From assembly GCA_017856235.1 (NCBI GenBank), contig JAFMFH010000005.1, positions 1 through 55,384 of the forward strand: a DNA stretch of 55,384 bases, given 5' to 3'. Below the pieces are notes generated by a model. The model worked only from the letters and a program-made list of their open reading frames with translations. It did no database searches and had not been told where the DNA came from. This DNA is from Flavobacteriaceae bacterium. GTDB lineage: Bacteria > Bacteroidota > Bacteroidia > Flavobacteriales > Flavobacteriaceae. The position numbers were made by a program, and so were the translations under genes. Positions within the stretch are counted from its first letter, which is position 1, and each line of letters begins with the position of its first letter. Positions 8,032-17,108 of this stretch are shown here, piece by piece.

Positions 8032-8973
8032 ATGATAGTGGAAACGCCTGTAAAGATTTTTTCGTGTACCCAGAGCATGACTCTTTCAAAGCAAATTGCT
8101 AAAGATTTTGGAAAAGATCTTGGTGTTGTTAGTTTTCAAAGATATAGTGATGGAGAATTCCAACCTTCTTTTGAAGAGTCAGTTAGAGGTTCAAGAGTAT
8201 TTATAATTGGATCTACAAATCCTTCCACAGACAATTTAATGGAAATGCTTCTTATGCTTGATGCTGCCAGAAGAGCTTCTGCAAGACACATTACAGCAGT
8301 AATTCCTTATTTTGGTTGGGCAAGACAGGATAGAAAAGATAAAGCAAGAGTTCCAATAGGTGCAAAATTAGTGGCTAAATTATTGGAATCAGCTGGAGCT
8401 ACAAGAATAATTACAATGGATCTTCATGCTGATCAAATTCAGGGATTCTTTGAGAAACCTGTTGATCATTTATATGCATCATCAATATTTGTTCCATATT
8501 TAAAATCCCTAAATATTGATAACTTAACTATTGCATCACCTGATATGGGTGGTTCTAAAAGAGCTTATGCATACTCAAAATTTTTAGACTCAGACGTAGT
8601 AATATGTTATAAGCAAAGATCAAAAGGTAATATTATTTCACACATGGAGCTAATTGGAGATGTTACTGGTAAAAATGTTGTTTTGATTGACGATATGGTT
8701 GATACTGCTGGAACATTAACTAGTGCTGCAGATCTAATGATTAAAAAAGGTGCAGAGTCTGTAATAGCAATATGTACACATGCATTGCTTTCTGGTGATG
8801 CCTATGAAAAAATTGAAAAATCCAAACTAAGTAAATTAATAACAAGCGATTCAATTGAAATTAAGAAAAAATCTAATAAAGTTGAACACCTATCTTGCTC
8901 AAAAATATTTTCTGAGGCAATGTATAATGTTCATCATAACAAATCAATTGATAAGCTATTTATAAATAAATAA
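8032..8973 (+). CDS. prs: Ribose-phosphate pyrophosphokinase (PRPP synthetase)
   Basis: Makes phosphoribosyl pyrophosphate from ribose 5-phosphate and ATP for nucleotide, NAD, His and Trp synthesis. Family landmarks: SDGEFQPSFEESVRG near the N-terminus, the catalytic flexible loop region WARQDRKDKARVPIGAK, DLHADQIQGFF, and the PRPP-binding loop VVLIDDMVDTAGTLTSAA. The ATG at 8032 gives 313 residues, the usual length; the longer TTG-started frame from 8017 is rejected because it overlaps the promoter. First gene of a long plus-strand run, with rplY starting 2 bases after its stop. Confidence 0.97.
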   Translation: MIVETPVKIFSCTQSMTLSKQIAKDFGKDLGVVSFQRYSDGEFQPSFEESVRGSRVFIIGSTNPSTDNLMEMLLMLDAARRASARHITAVIPYFGWARQDRKDKARVPIGAKLVAKLLESAGATRIITMDLHADQIQGFFEKPVDHLYASSIFVPYLKSLNIDNLTIASPDMGGSKRAYAYSKFLDSDVVICYKQRSKGNIISHMELIGDVTGKNVVLIDDMVDTAGTLTSAADLMIKKGAESVIAICTHALLSGDAYEKIEKSKLSKLITSDSIEIKKKSNKVEHLSCSKIFSEAMYNVHHNKSIDKLFINK

Positions 8974-8975
8974 AA

Positions 8976-9635
8976 ATGAAATCAATCGAAATAAAAAGTA
9001 CGATAAGGGAGAATACTGGTAAAACAAGCACAATTTCTTTAAGAAAAGAAGACAATGTTCCGTGTGTTTTGTATGGAGGAAAAGAAGTATTGCATTTTTT
9101 TGCAACTGAAATATCCTTCAAAAATCTAGTTTATACAGCTGCTGCTCATACTGTTGTATTAGATTTTGGTGATAAAAAAGTGAATGCTATTCTTCAAGAC
9201 ATCCAATTTCATCCAGTATCTGATAAAATATTACATGCTGATTTTTATGAATTACATGATGATAAACCAATTACAATGGAAATACCCGTAATTCTTAGTG
9301 GAACAGCCCCAGGAGTATTAAATAGTGGTGGTGTTTTAAGAAGAAATAAAAGAAAACTTAAAGTAAAAGCTATTCCTGCTAAACTTCCTGATTCAATTGA
9401 TGTAGATATTTCTTCTCTTGAATTGGGAGATAAGTATTATACTTCTCAAGTTGAAAGTGAAGATTTTGAAATACTTCATTCAGATAATACTGTGATTTGC
9501 CAAGTAAGAACATCAAGAGCGTCTATGGCATCTGCAGAAGTTGCTAAAGATGCAGAGGTCTCAGAAGATACTGAAAGTCCAGAAGCTAAAGAATCTCAAG
9601 ATTCTGTTACAGAATCTTCTAATGATGAGTCTTAG
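8976..9635 (+). CDS. rplY: 50S ribosomal protein L25/general stress protein Ctc
   Basis: Binds 5S rRNA in the large subunit. The 219-residue protein is the long Ctc form: an N-terminal L25 domain (about 1-90, TIRENTGKTSTISLRKEDNV and ILQDIQFHPVSDKILHADFY), a C-terminal beta domain (about 95-185), and an acidic Ser/Glu/Asp/Ala tail (about 186-219) that is probably disordered. The prs-rplY-pth order is a conserved flavobacterial block. Starts 2 bases after prs, so translation is probably coupled. Confidence 0.96.
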   Translation: MKSIEIKSTIRENTGKTSTISLRKEDNVPCVLYGGKEVLHFFATEISFKNLVYTAAAHTVVLDFGDKKVNAILQDIQFHPVSDKILHADFYELHDDKPITMEIPVILSGTAPGVLNSGGVLRRNKRKLKVKAIPAKLPDSIDVDISSLELGDKYYTSQVESEDFEILHSDNTVICQVRTSRASMASAEVAKDAEVSEDTESPEAKESQDSVTESSNDES

Positions 9636-9689
9636 GAGTCTTAAAATTTATTTTATTTATCTTAATTATATTAGGGTTAATAAATACTA

Positions 9690-10310
9690 ATGAATTTTCT
9701 TAAGAAGATCCTCTCAAGTTTAAATAATAATTCTGATATGAATAAATATCTTATTCTAGGTATTGGGAATATAGGTAATGAATATGATGAAACAAGGCAT
9801 AACATAGGCTTCGAAATTGTTGATGAACTTTCTCAAAATCTAGATACTAAGTTTGAATCTGTAAAACTAGCACAAAGGGCAGAAGGTATTTACAGAGGAA
9901 AAAAGATAATTATAATAAAGCCTAATAATTATGTCAATAATTCAGGAAGATCATTAGTATATTGGCAAAAAAAAGAAAAGGTTTCTAACGAAAACATTCT
10001 GGTCGTTTGTGATGATTTAAATTTGTTTTTTGGAAATATTAAAATAAAACCAAATGGCACATCTGGGGGTCATAATGGTTTAAAAGATATTGAAAATAAT
10101 CTTGGAACTTCTAAATATGCTAGGTTGAGGATTGGTATATCAAATAATAATAAAATACCTAAATCCGATTATGTTTTAGGAAAGTGGAATAGCTTCGAAA
10201 AGTCAAACTTAAATAATCTAAAAACTAGCTCAATTGAGATTATTTTCTCATTTATTCAAACTAGTATTGAAGAGACAATGAATCTCTACAATAATAAAAA
10301 TTTTGTTTAA
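9690..10310 (+). CDS. pth: Peptidyl-tRNA hydrolase
   Basis: Releases peptides from prematurely dropped peptidyl-tRNA. The core begins at MNKYLILGIGNIGNEYDETRHNIGF, where the Asn of GNIGNEY and the His of TRHNIGF match the known active-site Asn10 and His20 of E. coli Pth; the catalytic Asp is in VVCDDLNLFFG and a further conserved segment is GTSGGHNGLKDI. The ATG at 9690 adds 16 residues before the core; flavobacterial Pth proteins often have such an N-terminal extension, but the internal ATG at 9738 is an alternative start. The stop overlaps the ribF start codon by one base (TAATG). Confidence 0.95.
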   Translation: MNFLKKILSSLNNNSDMNKYLILGIGNIGNEYDETRHNIGFEIVDELSQNLDTKFESVKLAQRAEGIYRGKKIIIIKPNNYVNNSGRSLVYWQKKEKVSNENILVVCDDLNLFFGNIKIKPNGTSGGHNGLKDIENNLGTSKYARLRIGISNNNKIPKSDYVLGKWNSFEKSNLNNLKTSSIEIIFSFIQTSIEETMNLYNNKNFV

Positions 10311-11236
10311 TGAAAATATTTAGGAGCATTGAAGATTATAATTTAAATCAAAGATCCATTCTAACAATTGGAACATTTGATGGTGTTCATGAGGGTCACA
10401 AGAAGATCTTAAATAAGTTAATATCTTCCTCAAAAACAAAAAATTTATCATCTGTTGTTCTTACTTTTTTTCCTCATCCTAGGACTATACTGAATAAGTA
10501 TAATGTAGTCAAGATGATAGATACACTAGATGAAAAAATTGAAGCTTTTGAAAAGTTAGGAATTGAAAATCTAATAATACATCCATTTGATAAAAATTTC
10601 TCATTATTATCTGCAGATCAATTTATCAAAGATTATTTAATTGAAAAATTAAAAATTAACTATATAATTATTGGATATAATCACAGATTTGGTAAAGGAA
10701 GAGAATCATCAGTAGATGATTTGAAAAAATATGGAGAAAGTTTTGATTTTATAGTTGAAGAAATAAAAGCTCACGAAGTTGAATCAATAGCTGTAAGCTC
10801 AACTAAAATTAGAGATTCAATCAATAATGGTGATCTTGATAGATCGGCAAAATTTTTAGGTAGATTTTTTAAATTAACTGGTAAAGTTGTTAAAGGTGAT
10901 GGTTTGGGAAAACAGATTGACTATCCAACTGCAAATATTTATGTAGAAGAAAATTATAAAATTATTCCTAAAGATGGAGTCTACTTAATAAAAACTTTAA
11001 TTGATGATAAAAAATTCCATGGAATGATGAATATTGGTCATAGACCTACAATAGGTGAAAACAAAAAATCAATAGAAGTTCATTTATTTGATTTTAATAA
11101 GGATATCTATGATAAAACTATCTCTGTTGATGTATTGTTAAAAATAAGAAATGAGATAAAGTTTTCATCAATTCAAGCCTTAAAAGAACAATTAAAAAAA
11201 GATGAAATTCATTGTATTGAGTTAATCAACAAATAA
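10310..11236 (+). CDS. ribF: Bifunctional riboflavin kinase / FAD synthetase
   Basis: Converts riboflavin to FMN and FMN to FAD. The N-terminal nucleotidyltransferase domain (about 15-170) has TIGTFDGVHEGHKKIL and GYNHRFGKGRESSVDDL; the C-terminal flavokinase domain (about 185-305) has GDGLGKQIDYPTANI, DGVY and the MNIGHRPTIGE segment. At 308 residues it is standard. Its start overlaps the pth stop, indicating coupled translation. Confidence 0.96.
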   Translation: MKIFRSIEDYNLNQRSILTIGTFDGVHEGHKKILNKLISSSKTKNLSSVVLTFFPHPRTILNKYNVVKMIDTLDEKIEAFEKLGIENLIIHPFDKNFSLLSADQFIKDYLIEKLKINYIIIGYNHRFGKGRESSVDDLKKYGESFDFIVEEIKAHEVESIAVSSTKIRDSINNGDLDRSAKFLGRFFKLTGKVVKGDGLGKQIDYPTANIYVEENYKIIPKDGVYLIKTLIDDKKFHGMMNIGHRPTIGENKKSIEVHLFDFNKDIYDKTISVDVLLKIRNEIKFSSIQALKEQLKKDEIHCIELINK

Positions 11237-11261
11237 ATTTTATCTTTGATTTAAAATAATT

Positions 11262-12536
11262 ATGCTTTCGATTGATTACATCACAAATTCAAAAGATGAC
11301 GCAATTGTAGGACTTAAAAAAAGAGGTTTTAAAAATCTAGACTTATTAGACTCCATAATAGATCTTAATAATAATCGAAAAAAAATACAACAAGAACTCG
11401 ATAATATACTTTTCAAGTCTAATACAATTTCCAAAGAAATAGCTGAAGCATTTAAAGTCGGTAATACTAATATTAATACTGATAATCTTAAATCTGAATC
11501 GTCAAATTTAAAATTACAGTCAAAGAGTTTAGCAGAAGAATTAGATAGAATTAAATTAAAAATATCAGATTTAGTATCTTCAGTACCTAACATTCCTGAT
11601 TCAAAAGTACCTGATGGACTTTCTGAGAAAAATAATATTGAAGTATTCAGAAGTTCTAATTTTAAAGAGTCAGGATACAATCTAAAAAATCACTGGGATT
11701 TATCAAAAGAATATGACATTATTGATTTTGAATTAGGAAGTAAGATAACAGGATCAGGATTTCCAGTATATAAAGATAAAGGTGCTAAACTTCAAAGAGC
11801 ATTGATAAACTTCTTTTTAGATAGAAATACCTCAGCAGGATACAAAGAATTTCAAGTACCTCACTTAGTAAACTCAGATTCTGCTTTTGCAACTGGCCAA
11901 CTTCCTGATAAAGATGGTCAAATGTATCATGTCATTAATGATGATTTTTATTTAATTCCTACAGCAGAGGTTCCTTTAACAAACATTTATAGAGATACAA
12001 TCCTAGCCGTGGACCAGGTTCCAATTATGATGACTGGTTATACCCCATGTTTTAGAAGAGAAGCTGGAAGTTATGGATCTGATGTAAGAGGGCTAAATAG
12101 ATTACATCAATTTGATAAAGTTGAGATAGTCAGAATTGAACATCCTGATAAGTCTGATGATGCTTTAATTAAAATGAAAGAGCATATAACAGAAATTCTA
12201 ACAGAACTTAAACTTGATTTTAGAATTATAAATTTATGTGCAGGTGACCTAGGTTTTACATCTTCCATAACATATGATTTTGAAATTTTTTCAAAAGGTC
12301 AAGAAAAATGGCTTGAGATAAGCTCTGTTTCAAACTTTAAAACATATCAGTCAAATCGTCTAAATCTTAAATTTAAAGATAAAGATGGTAAAAATTATTC
12401 ATTACATACTTTAAATGGAAGTTCACTAGCACTTCCTAGAGTAATGGCAGGATTAATTGAGAATAATCAATCTGAAAATGGAATTATAATTCCTGATGCT
12501 TTATTACCTTATACAGGATTTAATATATTAAACTAA
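11262..12536 (+). CDS. serS: Seryl-tRNA synthetase
   Basis: Class II synthetase charging tRNA-Ser (and tRNA-Sec where present). The 424-residue protein has an N-terminal coiled-coil arm (about 25-105) that grips the long tRNA variable arm, followed by the class II catalytic core: motif 1 region around KLQRALINFFLDRN, motif 2 PCFRREAGSYGSDVRGLNR, and motif 3 LNGSSLALPRVMAGLIEN. The prs-rplY-pth-ribF-serS order is typical of flavobacteria. Confidence 0.97.
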   Translation: MLSIDYITNSKDDAIVGLKKRGFKNLDLLDSIIDLNNNRKKIQQELDNILFKSNTISKEIAEAFKVGNTNINTDNLKSESSNLKLQSKSLAEELDRIKLKISDLVSSVPNIPDSKVPDGLSEKNNIEVFRSSNFKESGYNLKNHWDLSKEYDIIDFELGSKITGSGFPVYKDKGAKLQRALINFFLDRNTSAGYKEFQVPHLVNSDSAFATGQLPDKDGQMYHVINDDFYLIPTAEVPLTNIYRDTILAVDQVPIMMTGYTPCFRREAGSYGSDVRGLNRLHQFDKVEIVRIEHPDKSDDALIKMKEHITEILTELKLDFRIINLCAGDLGFTSSITYDFEIFSKGQEKWLEISSVSNFKTYQSNRLNLKFKDKDGKNYSLHTLNGSSLALPRVMAGLIENNQSENGIIIPDALLPYTGFNILN

Positions 12537-12540
12537 TACT

Positions 12541-13326
12541 ATGATTGAAAATGTTAGTCCAAAAAAATTCCTGGGTCAACATTTTCTTACAGATGAAAAT
12601 ATTTCAAAGAAGATTGTTACTGCTTTAAGTATAAATGAATTTGATAAAATAGTTGAAATTGGACCAGGAAAAGGAGCATTAACAAAATACCTATTTGAGT
12701 TTAGTGACAAGTTAATACTTATTGAATATGATGCTGAGTCAGTTAAATTTATTAAAAGTTCATATAAGAAATACAACCCTAATATTATAAAACAAGATTT
12801 TTTAAAATTTAATTTAAGGGATGTATTATCCCTTAATAATAAAAATTTAATAATAGGTAATTTTCCATATAATATTTCATCACAGATTATCTTTAAAGTG
12901 TTAGATAACTATTTATTAGTAGATGATTTAATAGGAATGTTTCAGAAAGAAGTAGCAGAGAGGATAATTAGTAAACCTAACTCAAAGGAATATGGAATAA
13001 TTTCTGTAAAAACTCAGTTATTATATAATGTTAAAATTTTGTTCGATGTTTCACCTAATGTATTCTTTCCTAAACCAAAAGTAAATTCCTCAGTTATCTC
13101 AATGAGCAGAAAGAAAAATATTAATATTAATTTTGATATAAAGCTGTTTGATAGATTAGTAAAACTTAGTTTTCAGCAAAGAAGAAAGAAAATAAAAAAT
13201 TCTTTAAAAAAACTTGATTTAAAAGAAAGTATTCTAGAAGATAGTATCTTTGATTCGAGACCTGAGCAACTATCTGTAAATGAATTTATTAGATTAACAC
13301 AAAAAATCAGTAATGAAGCAATTTAA
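12541..13326 (+). CDS. rsmA: 16S rRNA dimethyladenosine transferase
   Basis: Dimethylates A1518 and A1519 of 16S rRNA (E. coli numbering) late in 30S assembly. SAM-binding motif I is EIGPGKGALT; the catalytic motif is NFPYNISS; the N-terminus PKKFLGQHFLTDENI and the C-terminal SFQQRRKKIKNSL are family signatures. 261 residues, normal. It overlaps mgtE by 14 bases at its 3' end. Confidence 0.96.
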   Translation: MIENVSPKKFLGQHFLTDENISKKIVTALSINEFDKIVEIGPGKGALTKYLFEFSDKLILIEYDAESVKFIKSSYKKYNPNIIKQDFLKFNLRDVLSLNNKNLIIGNFPYNISSQIIFKVLDNYLLVDDLIGMFQKEVAERIISKPNSKEYGIISVKTQLLYNVKILFDVSPNVFFPKPKVNSSVISMSRKKNININFDIKLFDRLVKLSFQQRRKKIKNSLKKLDLKESILEDSIFDSRPEQLSVNEFIRLTQKISNEAI

Positions 13327-14671
13327 AATTAATGATGGGTTAATTAGTAAAATTAAAAAGCTTATCAAAGATAACAGTAGGGAAAAACTTTTATCAAGCT
13401 TAAAAGATATTCATTACGCAGATTTAGCAGAAATTTTTGAATTATTAGAAACAACAGAAGTAATTTTTCTTGTTAAAATTTTTGATAAACAAAAAATTGC
13501 AGATGCGTTAGCAGAAATTGATGAAGACTTAAGGGAAATAATTTTAGAGAAATTATCCGCTAAAGAAATAGCTGAAAAAATTATTGAGCTTGATACAGAT
13601 GATGCAACAGATGTTATTTCGGAATTAACTGAGGAGAGACAAGAAAGAGTATTTTCTCAAATTAAAGATTCTGAGTTAACAGATGACATTAAAGAATTAC
13701 TTAAATATGATGAGGATACAGCTGGTGGTTTGATGGCTAAGGAGTTAGTAAGTGTTAATGAGAATTTAAGTATCTCCAAATGTCTTGATGAAATAAGAAA
13801 ACAAGCAAAAAATGTAACTAGAATTCATTCAATTTATGTTGTTGATTCAAAAAATAGATTGAAAGGAAGACTTTCACTTAAAGATGTTGTTACTGCCAAG
13901 TCTAGATCTAAAGTTAAAGATATTTATATACCCAGTGTTGATTATGTTACTGTTGATCAGGAAGGCGAAGATGTTGCTAAAATTATGTCTAAATATGATT
14001 TGGAGGCTATTCCTGTAACAAATAAAAGAAAAACATTACTTGGTAGAATTACAATTGATGATATTGTCGATTTGATTAAAGATGAAGCTGAAAAAGACTA
14101 TCAATTAGCTGCTGGTATATCATCTGAAGTTGAAGTAAATGATTCAATTTTTCAATTAACTAAAGCTAGATTACCATGGCTCTTCTTAGGACTTCTAGGT
14201 GGCCTTGGAAGTGTTTTTATTTTAAAAGATTTTGAACAAATAATGAATCAGCCAGACCTTAGAAATCTATTTTTTTATACGCCTTTGATTGCAGCTATGG
14301 CTGGTAATGTTGGTGTACAATCTTCTGCTATTATAGTTCAAGGTTTAGCAAATGATTTAGTAAAAGGCTCATTATTAAAAAGACTTTTTAAGGAAATTGG
14401 ACTTAGTTTAATTAATGGCTTTGCTCTTTCTATTATTTTATTAATTTTTGGTCAAATAGTTAATCAAGATATATTTATGAGTCTTACTATAGCTGGTTCT
14501 ATGATGGGAGTTATAATAATTGCAGCTCTAGTTGGAACTTTTGTTCCTATAATCCTTGATAAACAAGGAATTGATCCGGCTATCGCTACAGGTCCTTTTA
14601 TAACTACAGCTAATGATATTTTTGGAATCTTCTTATTCTTTTATATCGCAAAAATTTCTTTAGGATTTTAA
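13313..14671 (+). CDS. mgtE: Magnesium transporter MgtE
   Basis: Mg2+-gated channel in the inner membrane. The 452 residues follow the family plan: acidic N domain (about 15-125), a pair of CBS domains (about 135-255, YDEDTAGGLMAKELVSV and YDLEAIPVTN), a connecting helix, and five membrane helices (about 285-450) with the pore-lining segments AAMAGNVGVQSSAIIVQGLA and PFITTANDIFGIF. It starts inside the end of rsmA, as in many Bacteroidota. Confidence 0.96.
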   Translation: MKQFKINDGLISKIKKLIKDNSREKLLSSLKDIHYADLAEIFELLETTEVIFLVKIFDKQKIADALAEIDEDLREIILEKLSAKEIAEKIIELDTDDATDVISELTEERQERVFSQIKDSELTDDIKELLKYDEDTAGGLMAKELVSVNENLSISKCLDEIRKQAKNVTRIHSIYVVDSKNRLKGRLSLKDVVTAKSRSKVKDIYIPSVDYVTVDQEGEDVAKIMSKYDLEAIPVTNKRKTLLGRITIDDIVDLIKDEAEKDYQLAAGISSEVEVNDSIFQLTKARLPWLFLGLLGGLGSVFILKDFEQIMNQPDLRNLFFYTPLIAAMAGNVGVQSSAIIVQGLANDLVKGSLLKRLFKEIGLSLINGFALSIILLIFGQIVNQDIFMSLTIAGSMMGVIIIAALVGTFVPIILDKQGIDPAIATGPFITTANDIFGIFLFFYIAKISLGF

Positions 14672-15087
14672 TGAAAAAAATTCTTATTCTTTGTACTGGT
14701 AATTCATGCAGAAGTCAAATTGCTCACGGATATTTGAATAATTTAACAGATAACTCTGTATCTGTATTCAGTGCAGGGATTGAAAAACATGGACTAAATT
14801 CAAATGCTGTTCGCTGTATGCTTGAAGATAAAATTGATATATCTAATCATACTTCAAATTTAGTAGACGAATACCTAAAAATTAAATTTGATTTTATTAT
14901 AACTGTTTGCGATAATGCTAATGAGACATGTCCTTTTTTTCCAGGTGAATCTTTAGTTAAAATTCATAAAAACTTTACAGACCCCACAAAAATTAAAAAC
15001 GGTGAATATGGGGACCATTTTATCAAAGCAAGAAATGAAATAAAAAAATTTATTCAGGACTTTATAAAGAACTATCTAGATAAATAA
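14671..15087 (+). CDS. arsC: Arsenate reductase, thioredoxin-coupled LMW phosphatase type
   Basis: The 138-residue protein has the P-loop CTGNSCRSQ with nucleophile Cys8 and Arg14, plus Cys80 and Cys87 in VCDNANETCPFFPG. This Cys spacing (8/80/87) is the same as the Cys10/82/89 redox triad of S. aureus ArsC, which separates it from plain tyrosine phosphatases. It should reduce arsenate to arsenite with thioredoxin. It overlaps the mgtE stop by one base (TAATG) and overlaps the convergent GNAT gene by 16 bases. No arsR, arsB or acr3 gene is nearby, so induction by arsenic is not indicated. Confidence 0.88.
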   Translation: MKKILILCTGNSCRSQIAHGYLNNLTDNSVSVFSAGIEKHGLNSNAVRCMLEDKIDISNHTSNLVDEYLKIKFDFIITVCDNANETCPFFPGESLVKIHKNFTDPTKIKNGEYGDHFIKARNEIKKFIQDFIKNYLDK

Positions 15088-15557
15088 TCATCAATTATTT
15101 GTTTGTCCATTCGAACAATTTTCCATTGATCAAGAGCATCAATTATTGCACCAGTTTTTTTATAAAAGTTAATAGCAGGTTTGTTCCAATCTAGAACAGA
15201 CCACTCTACTCTATTGACATCTCTTTTTTTGGCTTCCTTTAGAAATGATTTATATAGAATTGTACCTATTCCTTTACCTCTCATTTTTTTTGTAACTATG
15301 AGATCTTCAAGATGAAGAGTCTCTCCTACCCATGTAGAGTATCTTGGTGTATAGAAAGCTAAGCCAACAATTGTTTTATTTATCTCAGCAATTATACATT
15401 GATATTTTGGATTCTCTCCAAAACCATCTCTTCTTAATTCTTGTTCAGATAGTTTTACAGCATCTGGCTCTTTTTCATATTCAGCGAGTTCAATTAATAA
15501 ACTCAATATATCTTTCACATCATTTGAATTAGCCTTTCTAATAATAGTATTAACCAT
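15072..15557 (-). CDS. GNAT-family N-acetyltransferase
   Basis: The 161-residue protein carries the GNAT fold with the acetyl-CoA-binding motif A around LIVTKKMRGKGIGTILYKSFLK (the R-x-x-G-x-G/A core is RGKGIG) and motif B around NRVEWSVLDWNKPAINFYKKTGA, the pattern of diamine/spermidine-like or small-molecule acetyltransferases. The substrate cannot be stated. Third gene of the pdxJ-hydrolase-GNAT run, 3 bases after the hydrolase stop; its 3' end overlaps arsC by 16 bases. Confidence 0.85.
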   Translation of the reverse strand: MVNTIIRKANSNDVKDILSLLIELAEYEKEPDAVKLSEQELRRDGFGENPKYQCIIAEINKTIVGLAFYTPRYSTWVGETLHLEDLIVTKKMRGKGIGTILYKSFLKEAKKRDVNRVEWSVLDWNKPAINFYKKTGAIIDALDQWKIVRMDKQIIDDYLSR

Positions 15558-15560
15558 ATA

Positions 15561-16331
15561 TCAATTTAAAAAATTAATTGTTTTCTCTAGAAAAAATTTA
15601 GGGTTATCTGCATGAACCCAATGGGAAGCAGAGGGGACCTTTACTATTTCAAGATTCTTGAAATAAGAGCTCATTAAATCATAGTCTGATTCCTCCACAT
15701 AATTAGAATTTTCACCATGAATAAATAAAGTAGGCTTCTTAAAAGAAAAATCTTCCTTAAAAACTAGTGAAAGCTTATTTTTAAATTTAAATAATATTTC
15801 AAGATTAATTTTTAGACCTAAGGTGTCTTGGTCCTTCCAATAAAGATTTTTTAACAAGAACTGTCTAACTCTTTTATCAGAAATTAATTTTGAAAGTTGA
15901 GAATCTGCATCATTTCTGGATTTTATAATATTAAAGTCAAGAGATTTTAAGCTTTCAAGTATAAAATCCTGATGAGGTTTATATGCTTTAGGAACTATAT
16001 CTACAATTATAATTTTTTTAAGTAGCTCTGGATAATTTTTAGCAAAAAGCATAGAAATATTACCCCCCATTGAATGTCCTATCATATAAAGATTTGAGAT
16101 ATTATGATAAGTAATATATTCATATATATCTTCTACCATTAAATCAAAGCTGAATTCATTACTCCAAAAACTTTTACCATGATTTCTTAAATCAATAAGA
16201 TGAACTTTGAATCCACTTTCAGCAATTTTATTCGCTTGAGATATCCAATTGTCTCCCATACCTAGGAAACCGTGAACAATAATGATATTCTTATTAGAAT
16301 CTCCAACTATTTTTGAATGAAGGATATTCAA
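15561..16331 (-). CDS. Alpha/beta hydrolase (YbfF-like esterase)
   Basis: This 256-residue cytoplasmic alpha/beta hydrolase shows the oxyanion-hole region IIIVHGFLGMGDNW, the nucleophile elbow GHSMGG with Ser87, and a C-terminal catalytic His in ASHWVHAD. Closest in layout to YbfF-type acyl-CoA/ester hydrolases. Its start overlaps the pdxJ stop by 4 bases; this pairing with pdxJ is common in flavobacteria, but the functional reason is not known. Confidence 0.87.
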   Translation of the reverse strand: MNILHSKIVGDSNKNIIIVHGFLGMGDNWISQANKIAESGFKVHLIDLRNHGKSFWSNEFSFDLMVEDIYEYITYHNISNLYMIGHSMGGNISMLFAKNYPELLKKIIIVDIVPKAYKPHQDFILESLKSLDFNIIKSRNDADSQLSKLISDKRVRQFLLKNLYWKDQDTLGLKINLEILFKFKNKLSLVFKEDFSFKKPTLFIHGENSNYVEESDYDLMSSYFKNLEIVKVPSASHWVHADNPKFFLEKTINFLN

Positions 16332-17041
16332 TTTAAAATTTTTAAATAAGATTTAATTGTAGACTCAAGGCCAAAATAAAGTGACTCTGAAATTAATGCA
16401 TGCCCTATTGATACTTCTTTAAGATTTAAAATATTGCTTTTAAAAAATTTAAGATTTTGTTGATTTAAATCATGACCTGCATTAAGTTCAATTCCAATTT
16501 TATTAGCAATCTCAGAGCATTTTCTATATCTATATATAGCATTTAATTTATCATTTTTGTATTGTTTAGCATATGGACCAGTAAATAATTCAACTCTATC
16601 TGCATTTATTTTTTTTGCCCCTTCGAGCATTTTTAAATCGGGATCAATAAATATTGATACTCTTATTGAGTTTAATTTAAATTCTTCTACTATATCTTTC
16701 AAAAAATCAAAATTATTAATTGTATCCCAACCCGAGTTTGATGTAATTGCGTCAGCTTTATCAGGGACTAAAGTAACTTGATCAGGTTTTACTTCACAAA
16801 CCATATCGATAAATTTTTTAGAAGGATTTCCTTCAATATTTAACTCAGTATTAATGTTATGTTTTAAATCATATGCATCAGAGTATTTAATATGCCTCTC
16901 ATCAGGTCTAGGATGGATGGTTATACCATTAGCACCAAATTTAATAATGTCTTTAGCAGTTTTAAGTAAGTTAGGATAATCTTCTCCCCTAGCATTTCTT
17001 AGAGTTGCAATTTTATTAATATTTACACTTAATTTAATCAC
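16328..17041 (-). CDS. pdxJ: Pyridoxine 5'-phosphate synthase
   Basis: TIM-barrel enzyme joining 1-deoxyxylulose 5-phosphate and 3-amino-2-oxopropyl phosphate to pyridoxine 5'-phosphate. Signatures: KLSVNINKIATLRNARG at the N-terminus, ITIHPRPDERHI, DQVTLVPDK, and IELNAGHDLN. The start is GTG at 17041; it gives the normal 237-residue protein with the usual N-terminal sequence, and no closer ATG exists. A promoter element lies 22 bases upstream. First gene of a three-gene minus-strand operon. Confidence 0.95.
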   Translation of the reverse strand: MIKLSVNINKIATLRNARGEDYPNLLKTAKDIIKFGANGITIHPRPDERHIKYSDAYDLKHNINTELNIEGNPSKKFIDMVCEVKPDQVTLVPDKADAITSNSGWDTINNFDFLKDIVEEFKLNSIRVSIFIDPDLKMLEGAKKINADRVELFTGPYAKQYKNDKLNAIYRYRKCSEIANKIGIELNAGHDLNQQNLKFFKSNILNLKEVSIGHALISESLYFGLESTIKSYLKILN

Positions 17042-17063
17042 CTCAAATCAATAAAGTTAAATG

Positions 17064-17071
17064 CAAATATA
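17064..17071 (-). promoter_or_regulatory. -7 promoter element for the pdxJ operon
   Basis: The minus strand reads TATATTTG, a perfect TAnnTTTG, ending 22 bases before the GTG start of pdxJ. The divergent nadK gene has only an imperfect element (AAAGTTTG, 17089-17096) 12 bases before its ATG. Confidence 0.6.
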
Positions 17072-17108
17072 GTACTTAATAAAGTTTTAAAGTTTGTATT
17101 TTAGCAAT

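Noticed and set aside
17088-17104. Promoter elements for nadK (AAAGTTTG, TATTTTAG)
   Set aside because: Each has one mismatch to TAnnTTTG and they overlap in position; too weak to list as a separate feature in AT-rich sequence.
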